This document shows, piece by piece, positions 1-7,615 of a DNA stretch of 64,000 nucleotides. The DNA comes from Virgibacillus sp. SK37 (GTDB taxonomy: Bacteria > Bacillota > Bacilli > Bacillales > Amphibacillaceae): positions 1,473,911 to 1,537,910 of the forward strand of contig NZ_CP007161.1 of assembly GCF_000725285.1 (NCBI RefSeq), given 5' to 3'. Made by a program: the position numbers and the translations under genes. Under the pieces are notes generated by a model, which saw only the letters and a list, made by a program, of their open reading frames with translations, was not told where the DNA came from and made no database searches. The stretch's first letter is position 1. Every line of letters begins with the position of its first letter.

Positions 1-274
1 CTAGGATTGGCTTTTCAAATACCCCAAAACTAGAGTCTTCGGAATAAGGGTCTCCTACAAATTCTTCATTTGGGTTAGCCCCATACCAATTCCCATCCAC
101 CAGATGAACTTTTTCACCTTTCTTTAGTGTATTTGCGACCATGAATTTATCTACCTTGACATCAGCCCAACGCAATAACATGGAAAGCGCAGTTGCTTCA
201 CATCCTGTTGGCAAATCCGGATACTGATAATCAATAGGTACGCTGGAAATTATACTATTCTCTTGTTTACTCAT
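1..274 (-). CDS. Papain-like C39-type cysteine peptidase, N-terminal part only
   Basis: The gene runs off the left edge, so only about 91 codons are visible. The ATG at 274 follows a good ribosome site, GGGGGAAG. Residues 21-34 read LPTGCEATALSMLL, which matches the active-site block of the Peptidase_C39_2 (papain-like) family, with Cys25 as the expected nucleophile. The catalytic His and Asp would lie beyond the edge. There is no signal peptide or membrane anchor in the visible part, whereas many relatives are secreted. Substrate unknown. The family call rests on one motif. Confidence 0.7.
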   Translation of the reverse strand, partial: MSKQENSIISSVPIDYQYPDLPTGCEATALSMLLRWADVKVDKFMVANTLKKGEKVHLVDGNWYGANPNEEFVGDPYSEDSSFGVFEKPIL

Positions 275-352
275 TTCATCTTCCCCCAATTTGATCATAC
301 TTTCAGGTTATCTCAATAATCACTTTTTGGAAAGTAAATGATAAGTAACAAG

Positions 353-742
353 TTAGCTTTCTAATATGTCTTTTATTATTTCAAGATGGAAGGCAGCCCA
401 CGCCTTCTCTTTAAAGTGAAATAGAACACTGAGGGTAAGTAAAATCATATATACTGAAGCAAAACTTACCCATAGAAGATTTCCGTTTCCAAATAATATT
501 TCTTCCACTTTTCCAGAAAAGAGAAACAAAAGCCAAGGAATAGCGGATACGAAAATAGGGATTATGCCAGTTCCATTCTGTTCTTTTATCATGCGATAGT
601 AAATGAGTTGAAGTGTCTCTCGGTCAAGACTTTCATAATAAGCCTTAATTTCTGCGGTTTCTGAAATGTCTTTATGTGTTTTACTATTTTTGTTCTTTAA
701 TTGCAAATAAATTTTATGAGCATCGCCTCGAAAAGAAAACAA
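353..742 (-). CDS. Small membrane protein of unknown function
   Basis: A 129-residue protein I do not recognise. The first ~55 residues are charged and probably helical; two hydrophobic segments follow at about residues 59-77 and 88-109, with a short charged tail. That suggests a two-pass membrane protein with a cytoplasmic N-terminal domain. The start is a TTG at 742 preceded by AAGGGGGAA; no in-frame ATG lies near. It is co-directional with the edge-truncated peptidase but 78 bases separate them, so a shared transcript is possible but not shown. Confidence 0.6.
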   Translation of the reverse strand: MFSFRGDAHKIYLQLKNKNSKTHKDISETAEIKAYYESLDRETLQLIYYRMIKEQNGTGIIPIFVSAIPWLLFLFSGKVEEILFGNGNLLWVSFASVYMILLTLSVLFHFKEKAWAAFHLEIIKDILES

Positions 743-884
743 TGATTGAATTCCCCCTTATTTCCAATGCTGAAATTTCTTTGTTATTGAAAATTATTCT
801 TGTTTAGTGTTAACTGAAGATGAAAAGTCATACAAGCTAACTCTCTTTACCATTTCATGGTGCAATATTGGAAGGTGGAATAAA

Positions 885-1382
885 ATGAAAATTATCGTAA
901 CTGGAGATACACATATATCCGGAAAACCAGTCCAGCTGCCACTAAGTTTAATAAATGCTTGCAAATCAGCCGATCTTATTATTCACACTGGTGACTGGAA
1001 ATCAATGGAAGTTTATCATCTGCTTCGTCAGTATGCAGAGGTTAAAGGGGTTTATGGCAATATTGATTCACATGACATAACTTCAAACTTTCCTGACAAA
1101 CAACTAATAGAAGTAAATGGATTTCAAATAGGGATTGTACATGGACATGGGGAAAAAAAGACGACTGAGCAAAGAGCATTACAAGCATTTACAGAAGAAA
1201 GCCCGGATGCTATTATTTTTGGCCATTCACATATTCCCTTAATCCGCTATTTTAAAAAGACTTTATTAATGAACCCAGGGTCTCCTACGTCTAAGCGTAC
1301 TCTGCCTTATTTTTCATATGGGGTTCTGGAAATAGATAAAAATATCCACGCGGAAATCCACTTTTTTAGCAAAGAAGAGTAG
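885..1382 (+). CDS. MJ0936/YfcE-type metallophosphoesterase
   Basis: A 165-residue calcineurin-like phosphoesterase. The metal-binding motifs appear in order: GDTH (residues 7-10), HTGD (34-37), GNID (about 59), HGHG and GHSHIP. This is the pattern of the short bacterial MJ0936/YfcE phosphodiesterases, cytoplasmic enzymes that cleave phosphodiester bonds; the cellular substrate is generally unknown. I use the ATG at 885 because GGAAGGTGGAA precedes it; the open frame extends upstream to 807 without a ribosome site. All metal ligands are present, so it should be active. Confidence 0.85.
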   Translation: MKIIVTGDTHISGKPVQLPLSLINACKSADLIIHTGDWKSMEVYHLLRQYAEVKGVYGNIDSHDITSNFPDKQLIEVNGFQIGIVHGHGEKKTTEQRALQAFTEESPDAIIFGHSHIPLIRYFKKTLLMNPGSPTSKRTLPYFSYGVLEIDKNIHAEIHFFSKEE

Positions 1383-1474
1383 TTAATTAAATGAAAAAGT
1401 GAGTTAACCTTAAAATAAAAGGAACAATTAGTTTTTTTATAAAAATATTATATATGAATAGGGGAAGATGAAAA

Positions 1475-1912
1475 TTGGAAATAATTATGAATTCTTTGGA
1501 AAGCGATGCTAAAGTAGTTATTGGAGAAAGAAACAATCATATGTCAATAGATGAGAACATGTATGAAATTATTGATCAGTCAGGAGCATTGATAAATAGT
1601 GGCGTTATTGTATTAAACAATGTACCGGTGTTTCATGAGGCGAGAGAGAAGTTTGAGCAGAGGTTTCTTAATAGACCGAAAAGGATTGAAACGGTGGATG
1701 GTTTTGTTGCGATTAGGGTTATGAAACCGCTCGAAGGAGATACTTATACGATTCTAACTCAATGGGATTCGGAAAATTCCTTTAGGGGCTGGCAACAATC
1801 AAAAGCATACCAACTTGCTCATAAAAATAGGGGGACAAAACAAGGCATTGATCAGCAAGAAAATGTCCTGAAAGGAAAAACAAACTACCATGTTTATCAA
1901 GTTGGCAGCTAA
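1475..1912 (+). CDS. hmoB: HmoB-like heme-degrading monooxygenase
   Basis: A 145-residue protein resembling B. subtilis HmoB, a second-type (IsdG-like) heme monooxygenase that opens heme and releases iron in the cytoplasm. The C-terminal ABM domain holds GFVAIRVMKPLEGDTY and a WQQSKAYQLAHKNRG segment carrying the Trp and the His expected to bind heme. The N-terminal ~50 residues match HmoB's extra domain but are shorter (145 versus about 166 residues). The start is a TTG after GGGGAAGATG; an in-frame ATG at 1487 is an alternative that lacks a ribosome site. Confidence 0.85.
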   Translation: MEIIMNSLESDAKVVIGERNNHMSIDENMYEIIDQSGALINSGVIVLNNVPVFHEAREKFEQRFLNRPKRIETVDGFVAIRVMKPLEGDTYTILTQWDSENSFRGWQQSKAYQLAHKNRGTKQGIDQQENVLKGKTNYHVYQVGS

Positions 1913-1969
1913 CCTTTTTTGTTCCTATCTGTTACCATGCTTCTGATTAAGTAATCCTTTATTTAAGAA

Positions 1970-2001
1970 GAAGTGAAGATGAATATCTTCACTTCACTTT
2001 C
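1970..2001. terminator. Bidirectional hairpin between hmoB and a YjcZ gene
   Basis: An 11-bp perfect stem (1970-1980 with 1985-1995) has a GAAT loop. It lies between two converging genes and T-rich sequence follows on the plus side, so it probably stops transcripts from both directions. The U-tract is weak. Confidence 0.5.
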
Positions 2002-2013
2002 TTATCGGTACTT

Positions 2014-2121
2014 TTAGTAGCCGTTGCCTACATATGAAGCACCAATAATAATTAACAAAATAAACAACACAACGATCAAGGCAAAGCCTCCACCGTAGCC
2101 ATATCCTGCATTTGAACCCAT
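2014..2121 (-). CDS. YjcZ-family sporulation micro-protein
   Basis: A 35-residue protein: a short Gly/Tyr-rich head (GYGYGGGF) followed by one hydrophobic segment, [17 protein letters not shown], and a short tail. This is the typical build of the YjcZ family of tiny membrane proteins found in spore formers, associated with late sporulation in B. subtilis. The ribosome site AAGGAGG lies just upstream of the ATG at 2121. Two more family members lie at 10.4-10.7 kb. The biochemical role is unknown. Confidence 0.85.
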   Translation of the reverse strand: MGSNAGYGYGGGFALIVVLFILLIIIGASYVGNGY

Positions 2122-2298
2122 AATGAAAACCTCCTTTATCTCAGGATAATAGCAATATATGTATACAACGTCAGATGTGATATAGGCGGATATACTAACA
2201 ATGAAGAATAGAACAAAAGCTTAAGCATGTCTTTCTTACATAGTTATTGTGGTAAAGGGAATAATAATCACGAATCAAAGATAACAGGAGGAATATTC

Positions 2299-2460
2299 AT
2301 GTCTGAGGCTAATAAAAATCGCAATAAAGATAAAAGCACACAAAATAATCGAAATAAGTTTAATAAACAACGAGAATACGATGTAGAAATTGCAGAGGAT
2401 ACCGAGTTTTTGAATTTGGATAACAAGAAGAATAAACGTAGCGGAAGAAACAAAGATTAA
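2299..2460 (+). CDS. Small hydrophilic protein, possibly spore-related
   Basis: A 53-residue, very polar protein rich in Asn and Lys, with an acidic middle (YDVEIAEDTEFLNL). The ATG at 2299 is preceded by CAGGAGGAATATT, which fixes the start; the open frame upstream lacks a ribosome site. A strong terminator follows at once, so this is a complete one-gene unit. Composition and size resemble minor spore proteins, and the DVEIAED segment vaguely recalls YfhD-type proteins, but I cannot assign a family. Confidence 0.65.
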   Translation: MSEANKNRNKDKSTQNNRNKFNKQREYDVEIAEDTEFLNLDNKKNKRSGRNKD

Positions 2461-2470
2461 GTATTTGCTT

Positions 2471-2505
2471 AAAGCCGGAATATGGATGTTATTCCGGCTT
2501 TTTAG
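2471..2505 (+). terminator. Rho-independent terminator
   Basis: A 12-bp perfect stem (2471-2482 with 2490-2501, core AAAGCCGGAATA) has a 7-base loop and a T run. It closes the small gene at 2299. Confidence 0.9.
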
Positions 2506-2621
2506 TTGATAGGAGACAACAAAATATACAACTATAGAATTTATAACCTACTCCCATTGTATAAGAAATGATGTATATGCTAATATAAAAGACATGTAGA
2601 ATGTACGTGAGGGGGGACGAT

Positions 2622-3476
2622 ATGGACATAACAGGGAAAAATTTACACTTGTTTGAAAAAGCATTAAATTTCACCAAAGTTGGTCTTGTTATTACTGATC
2701 CGGCACAAGCAGATAATCCAATCATATTTGTAAATGATGGTTTTGTAAACATGACAGGATATTCGAGGGAAGAAATAGTAGGACATAATTGCCGCTTTTT
2801 ACAGGGTGTGGATACGAATATAGAAAGTGTGCAAAAAGTTCGAGAGGCAATTAAAAATGAGATGTCCATTACTATACAGCTCTATAATTATAAAAAAGAC
2901 GGTACAGGGTTCTGGAATGAGTTGTCAATTGATCCCATGTGGTTAGAAGAAGAACAGAAGCTGTATTTTGTTGGTGTTCAAAAGGATGTAACAATTGAAA
3001 AAGAACAATCAAGATTACTAGATAATACTTTAAAGGAAATGGAACTTGTATCTACTCCGATTGTCCCAATCACTAATAATGCCTCTATTTTACCAATTAT
3101 AGGAGACTTTAATGATAATCGGTATGAAATCATGTTTAATAAAGTTTCTTCCTATTTGGAAACGGCAGAGGAGGATTATCTTATAGTAGATTTATCCGGT
3201 TTGCATGAAGTAGATACATACATAGCTTCCAAATTTTTAAAGTTACAACAATTGGTTTCTTTAATGGGAAAAGAGTTGGTTGTAGCAGGTATGCGTCCTG
3301 ATTTAGCAGTTAAAACAACAAGTATTCAAGGAAGCTTCACTAACCTATCCACATTTCATAACGTAAAACAGCTATTGAATATTTACAAAGAAAGTAAAAA
3401 AAGCTTTGCAGTGTTAATGGACCTGCAAAGCTTTTTTATAACAAACGTATATTTTTGTTTCTACTATTTATGTTAA
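2622..3476 (+). CDS. ytvA: LOV-STAS blue-light photoreceptor, YtvA-like, with run-on C-terminus
   Basis: This is a flavin-binding blue-light sensor that in B. subtilis feeds the SigB general stress response through the stressosome. Residues ~12-115 form a LOV/PAS domain with GHNCRFLQG, whose Cys57 is the photoadduct cysteine. After a linker (~115-145) a STAS domain follows (ESSY to about 255). The ATG at 2622 follows GGGGGGACGAT. A likely promoter is TTGTAT (2557) - 18 bp - TAATAT (2581). The frame gives 284 residues, against about 261 in B. subtilis. The extra ~27 residues are translated straight through an intrinsic terminator (3397-3437), which is abnormal. A TAA one frame away at 3395-3397 sits where a YtvA protein should end, so a one-base deletion in the A-rich stretch just before it would explain the extension. 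Confidence 0.9.
   Translation: MDITGKNLHLFEKALNFTKVGLVITDPAQADNPIIFVNDGFVNMTGYSREEIVGHNCRFLQGVDTNIESVQKVREAIKNEMSITIQLYNYKKDGTGFWNELSIDPMWLEEEQKLYFVGVQKDVTIEKEQSRLLDNTLKEMELVSTPIVPITNNASILPIIGDFNDNRYEIMFNKVSSYLETAEEDYLIVDLSGLHEVDTYIASKFLKLQQLVSLMGKELVVAGMRPDLAVKTTSIQGSFTNLSTFHNVKQLLNIYKESKKSFAVLMDLQSFFITNVYFCFYYLC
3397..3437 (+). terminator. Rho-independent terminator lying inside the ytvA frame
   Basis: A 15-bp perfect stem pairs 3397-3411 with 3423-3437 (core AAGCTTTGCAG), with an 11-base loop and six T's. It is a classic terminator, but the ytvA reading frame does not meet its stop until 3474, 37 bases beyond it. Confidence 0.9.
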
Positions 3477-3540
3477 GGTTATGCAATGATTCTCAAATTA
3501 GATAAACTACGAAGTAATTTGTGGCGGATGGAGTAATTAA

Positions 3541-3760
3541 TTTTATAGAAGAAGCACCCATTGATTTGCGTTCCAAGCGGACGCTTTCCGCCGGCATGGC
3601 CTCAGCCGCTTCCTCCGCTACGCTCCGTCCAGGGTCTTCGCCTCATGCTATTCCGGCAGGAGTCGCCGCCCTCCACTCCAATCAATTTGTATGAGCTTTA
3701 AAGTCTCAAATACAGAGTGGGCTTTTTACTTGTTCCTTGACGATGTAAAGCGACTTTTTA
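3541..3760 (+). repeat. Dispersed intergenic repeat, copy A (ATTGATT ends)
   Basis: A GC-richer segment of roughly 215 bp that is repeated at 60.3 kb in the same orientation. The core is bounded by inverted ATTGATT/AATCAAT (about 3560 and 3681) and contains TCAGCCGCTTCCTCCGCTAC and CAGGAGTCGCCGCC. The flank from TTTGTATGAGC to TTGACGATG is also shared with the second copy. It looks like a non-coding Bacillaceae repeat; open frames within it are composition artefacts. Confidence 0.8.
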
Positions 3761-3799
3761 CACCTAATACTAAAATTATTTATTGCTAAAAAGTAACTC

Positions 3800-3930
3800 T
3801 TAGCGTAGGAAAATACGGAGACTTCTGGGGGAGATGAGGCATCGGTGAGACCCCGAAATGCGTAGCATGAGGAGGCTCATCAGCCGCCCCCGAAAAGCGA
3901 AGTATTTTTCCGTAGCGGTGTTATTCCACA
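3800..3930. repeat. Second type of intergenic palindromic repeat
   Basis: About 130 bp between inverted arms GGAAAATAC (near 3808) and GTATTTTTCC (near 3902). The interior holds GAGGCATCGGTGAGACCCCG and GAGGAGGCTCATCAGCCGCC. To my knowledge such sequences are scattered through Bacillaceae intergenic regions. Function unknown; no protein is supported here. Confidence 0.65.
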
Positions 3931-4272
3931 TTAAAAAGAAAAGTAAATTTTCTTTAATTCGCATTTCCCTCTTACTACGAATTAAGGTTTGTAACGTTTG
4001 TAACCCAACATTTGCCATAGAACCTGAATTTTTTGGGCATTAGTATGTTGTTATGCATAACAGTGCTGTTCAGCTCCGACGAACGGGACGCTTAGTGCCG
4101 GTATAACTGCAGTTGTTTTGAGAGTATGTGTCTAGTCTGGGTTCCTTACTAGTGAGCATTTGCATTTTCACACCTATTCATTTTCGAATAATGCATAGAA
4201 CCATTTAACTTGTGCAATTTAATTAACAGGATAATGGTTCCAGTAATGAATTTGGAAGATGGTGGGATAATC
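3931..4272. other. Intergenic stretch with nothing recognised
   Basis: Apart from the repeat that ends near 3930, I see no gene, convincing terminator or RNA element here. The last part presumably carries the promoter of the gene at 4273. Confidence 0.5.
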
Positions 4273-5745
4273 ATGAAGAATAATAAACCCTCAAAAAAAC
4301 CCGTAATTTTATTAAATATCGATTCCTTGATGCCTCAAGCTCTTGAGATAGCTGTACAAACAGATCAAACACCAGCCTTGAAATTTCTAATGGAAAATGG
4401 AATGTATTTTTCTAATATGGTTACCTCTTTTCCAACTATGTCTGTAACGATTGATAGTTCACTTTTAACGGGAACTTACCCAGATCAACACCGAATTCCC
4501 GGTCTGCATTGGTTCGATACACGAAATTTGCAGTTTATTAATTATGGGACAGGGTTGAGAGAGACGTTTCGAATTGGGTGGCGCCAATCCGTTCACAACA
4601 TGCTTTACCGACTGAATCATGAACATTTAGGCGCAAACATTACAACTATTTATGAAGAATTGGGAAAGAAAAAACTGCATTCTGCTTCCATAAATTCATT
4701 TGTATATCGTGGAAATAAGCCTCAAAAATTAAAAACACCGAAAACACTTCGTGCGTTCACCGAATTTGAAAATGGGGAGTGGACAGCTCAGGTTCCTCCC
4801 ATATTTTCATTGGGTACTTTTTCGAAAATCAGACAAAGGGGAGTCCCTACACAAATTGCTGCGGGAAATTATAAATATACAGCAAAAGAATTACGTTATC
4901 TAATCCGTAAAAACAAGTTGCCAAGTTTCACCTTCTGTATTTTTCAGGATATGGATGCACGTATTCATTTTAAAGGACCTACGGATATAAAGCTTATTAA
5001 AAAAATTGATAAAGAAATTCAGAAGATATTAAATATGTATCCCAGCTGGGAAAAGGCACTGGAAAAAAATATCTGGATGGTAATTGGAGACAACGGCCAT
5101 GCTGCCACAGGGACCAGTTATCGCAAATGTATCATTGATTTAAGAAAAATATTTAAACAGTTTAGGATTGCGCAAATACAACGAAGACCAAAAAGTAAGG
5201 ATCAAATTGCAATATGTGTAAACCAGCGTATGGCGTATATTTACCTTTTAAACCAAAGCGTTTCCATTCGTAAGTTAATTGAATTGCTCCGAAAAGAATC
5301 ACGTGTTGATATCATTGCTTGGAAAAATGGAGAAAATATTCATGTAGTTTCAGGTATAAAAGACGGCATGATTACCTACCGGGCAGGAGGACTATATACG
5401 GATATTTATAATCAAAATTGGAGTATTGAGGGGCAACTGGATCTACTTGATCTCACTCTAACAAATAACCAATATTTATCTTATGGAGACTACCCGGATG
5501 CTTTGGCACGATTATCAGGTGCCTTACATTCCCACGAGGGCAATTTTATTATTGTTAATGCAAAACCAGGATATGAGTTTAAAGCACAATCTACTCCATT
5601 TCATCTTAGTGGGGCAGCACATGGCTCTCTTCACAGGCAAGAGTCACTTGTGCCTTTAATTATTGCTGGTACAAAAGAAAAGCCTCCCTATAGGCGTTTT
5701 GTGGATATGAAAAACTATATCATTAAATTAATTGATTCTAATTAG
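4273..5745 (+). CDS. Alkaline-phosphatase-superfamily phosphodiesterase
   Basis: A 490-residue protein of the type I phosphodiesterase/nucleotide pyrophosphatase group, metal-dependent hydrolases of phosphate esters. VILLNIDSL near the N-terminus supplies the first metal-binding Asp; FPTMSVTIDSSLLTGTYPD holds the Thr/Ser nucleophile region; FQDMDARIHF, GDNGHAATG and GAAHGSLHRQE carry later metal ligands. There is no signal peptide, so it is probably cytoplasmic. The ATG at 4273 follows GGTGGGATAA; the open frame continues upstream to about 4210 without a better site. Substrate unknown. The SigG promoter of the next gene begins just after its stop. Confidence 0.8.
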   Translation: MKNNKPSKKPVILLNIDSLMPQALEIAVQTDQTPALKFLMENGMYFSNMVTSFPTMSVTIDSSLLTGTYPDQHRIPGLHWFDTRNLQFINYGTGLRETFRIGWRQSVHNMLYRLNHEHLGANITTIYEELGKKKLHSASINSFVYRGNKPQKLKTPKTLRAFTEFENGEWTAQVPPIFSLGTFSKIRQRGVPTQIAAGNYKYTAKELRYLIRKNKLPSFTFCIFQDMDARIHFKGPTDIKLIKKIDKEIQKILNMYPSWEKALEKNIWMVIGDNGHAATGTSYRKCIIDLRKIFKQFRIAQIQRRPKSKDQIAICVNQRMAYIYLLNQSVSIRKLIELLRKESRVDIIAWKNGENIHVVSGIKDGMITYRAGGLYTDIYNQNWSIEGQLDLLDLTLTNNQYLSYGDYPDALARLSGALHSHEGNFIIVNAKPGYEFKAQSTPFHLSGAAHGSLHRQESLVPLIIAGTKEKPPYRRFVDMKNYIIKLIDSN

Positions 5746-5754
5746 GACATTATT

Positions 5755-5784
5755 AGAATACGTTTTTCTCATTTTTACATACTA
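5755..5784 (+). promoter_or_regulatory. SigG-type forespore promoter for the SspO-like gene
   Basis: AGAATA (5755-5760), 17 bp, then CATACTA (5778-5784). The -10 matches the SigG consensus exactly and the -35 differs from TGAATA by one base. It lies 19 bases upstream of the gene's ATG. Confidence 0.75.
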
Positions 5785-5802
5785 AGATGAGGAGGTGTGG
5801 AA

Positions 5803-5958
5803 ATGAGCAAAAATAAAAAGAAGTTAACAAGTACACCATATAGTAGTGACCAGCCGATCGCTAAGAGACTTACCAATAAAATGGATCACGAATTTGCCAA
5901 TGAGCCTTTAACTGAGATGGAAAGACAACATAATAAAAAGACAAAAAAACGTCAATAA
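5803..5958 (+). CDS. sspO: SspO-like minor acid-soluble spore protein
   Basis: A 51-residue, basic, hydrophilic protein. Its C-terminal half, HEFANEPLTEMERQHNKK, follows the SspO pattern (EFANE-LT-xERQ-NKK-K) known from Bacillus; the N-terminal half differs from the B. subtilis protein. SspO is a minor small acid-soluble protein made in the forespore. The ATG follows GAGGAGGTGTGG, and the SigG promoter 19 bases upstream and a strong terminator downstream make it a self-contained forespore unit. The family call is from remembered motifs and the promoter is independent support. Confidence 0.75.
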   Translation: MSKNKKKLTSTPYSSDQPIAKRLTNKMDHEFANEPLTEMERQHNKKTKKRQ

Positions 5959-5971
5959 CGAGCATATTAAT

Positions 5972-6008
5972 AGCCATGATGGAAAGTAATTCCATCATGG
6001 CTTTTTTG
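5972..6008 (+). terminator. Rho-independent terminator
   Basis: A 13-bp perfect stem (5972-5984 with 5990-6002, core GCCATGATGGAA) is followed by a T run. It closes the SspO-like gene. Confidence 0.9.
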
Positions 6009-6050
6009 AGAAATAGGAAATTCTAATCTTAAAGTTAACTGTCCCCATAC

Positions 6051-6090
6051 AAATTAAATGCATCGGTAATCGGACCGATGCATTTAATTT
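6051..6090. terminator. Long palindromic hairpin, bidirectional terminator
   Basis: A 17-bp perfect stem pairs 6051-6067 with 6074-6090 (core AAATGCATCGGT). It sits 16 bases past the stop of the minus-strand exchanger and is AT-rich on both outer arms, so it could act in both directions. Confidence 0.75.
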
Positions 6091-6106
6091 AGTACATAGA
6101 TACAAG

Positions 6107-7106
6107 TTAGCTTAATACAATATATACAACAACTCCTATATAACTTATAACCACAGTTAAAGAAGGAGCCATATACGTAAATGCATTCCTTGCCACATTT
6201 CGCTTCGTTACAAGCATCGTGATAATGGTTAAAAGGAATCCAATAACGGAAAGTATGATGAGTTGGTCATTTGCTTGTTGCCACAATGTTCCGTTTTGAT
6301 AAAAGGGATCTGAAATAGCGATTACTAAAATGTTAAATAAATTGCTTCCAAGGATTGTTCCTACAGCCATGTTAATATTAGCTAATTTTAAAGCTGTAAA
6401 AACACTTAATGCATCGGGAATGGAGGAAGCCATAGCAACTAATATACTGCCAATAAATGTTGCGCTAAGCCCTGTTTCATTAGCCAACCGATCACCAGAG
6501 AGAGACAACGCGCTTCCAGACACTAAAATAACAATGGAAAATAGTAAAAATTTAATTAATGTTTTGCTGATTCCTTTTCCGGAATTGGTTGTTTGTTCCC
6601 TTATTTCACTATTCTCCTTTTTCTGTAATGACGAAATAAGGATCAGACCAATTACATATACAGCAACAATTACTAAACTTGTTAAACCAACATGAAATAT
6701 TGAAAAAGAGGTGTTGGTAAATAAACCAAACATTGTAATAATGGAAAGAAGAAGCGCAAGGTAACCTGTGGAAACATGGTGCTTGGCTCCATGTAAAAAC
6801 AACTGCTTTTTGCGAAAAATTAAATCCAAACCAAATAGTGCAAAGAAATTAAATAGGATACTACCAAACCCATTACCAACGGCGATGTCGACATTGCCAA
6901 TTATACCGGCTGAAATAGACACAGTTAACTCTGGTAGGGAGGTTGCTACAGCCAATAATATGGTGCCTGCCATCATTCCGCCTAGCTTTGTTTCTCTGCT
7001 TATATGATCTGCATAAGTAGATAGCTTGATAGCAGAAAAAGCAGATATGATAGCTGCTATTACAAAGATTATACCTAATGTAAGTGTTATGATGATCCAC
7101 TCCCAT
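6107..7106 (-). pseudogene. CaCA-family Na+/Ca2+ exchanger-like gene with +1 frameshift at codon 2
   Basis: The long frame encodes a multi-pass cation/Ca2+ exchanger (YrbG-like). Both alpha repeats are present: AGTILLAVATSLPELTVS with GNGFGSILFNFFA, and ASSIPDALS with GTILGSNLFN. Read upstream, the same frame continues through WIIITLTLGIIFVIAAIISA, but it has no start codon before a TGA. The only well-placed ATG (7106-7104, after AAAAGGGA) is one base out of register: it reads ATGGGAGTGG, whereas removing one G gives ATG GAG TGG ATC, a perfect start to a 332-residue protein of normal length. So either one extra G in a G3 run inactivates it, or the base is a sequence error. A rare ATC/ATA start is a less likely alternative. 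Confidence 0.75.
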
Positions 7107-7183
7107 CAATAGAGTCCCTTTTCCTATTCTCTATTTGATGGATAAGTAAACATCTTTTTACTTACCAGCACTAACAAGCATAT

Positions 7184-7417
7184 TTAACGTGGGTTTCGAC
7201 ACATTCCAGGTATTAAAAAAATATCCAAAAACAACCAGAGCCAAAGAAAAGCCAATGGCACCCAACCGATCAACAACCAGGTTGTAGCCCAACCGACCAA
7301 ACCGATTAATAATTGAATAATGCCAGATCCTACTCTTCCGGTGTAAAAACGATGTACACCAATTTGGCCAAAGAAGAACCATAAAATATATGCTAAAGCG
7401 TAACTTCTTTGAGGCAT
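7184..7417 (-). CDS. TM2-domain small membrane protein
   Basis: A 77-residue TM2 protein. The signature is clear: YALAYILWFFFGQIGVHRFY, then TGRVGSGIIQLL and a second helix ending in WLWLFLDIFLIPGM. Two transmembrane helices are joined by the conserved short turn. Function in bacteria is unknown. The ATG at 7417 follows GGAGGGAGAAGAA. A different frame stays open past the stop, but that is an overlap artefact and the end at IPGMCRNPR is typical of the family. Confidence 0.85.
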   Translation of the reverse strand: MPQRSYALAYILWFFFGQIGVHRFYTGRVGSGIIQLLIGLVGWATTWLLIGWVPLAFLWLWLFLDIFLIPGMCRNPR

Positions 7418-7615
7418 TTCTTCTCCCTCCTTGTAAAAAAGAATTATATCGCGAATACTTAAGCTAATAATGTATTAATTATGTTATCCTATTAGTGAAT
7501 AGTCAAGTGATCTGGGATATACTCAGCATGTATACATGTCTATATGAAATACTGAAACTTTTACGTCTCTTTTTCGTATAAGAGTTAATAGTTTTAAATA
7601 CTAGGGGGTTTATCA

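Noticed and set aside
3800..4043. Two opposing frames of 61-72 codons over the second repeat
   Set aside because: No ribosome sites; they follow the palindromic repeat's composition.
7158..7382. Overlapping frame on the minus strand at the TM2 gene
   Set aside because: TM2 signatures are all in the 7184-7417 frame; the other is a shadow.
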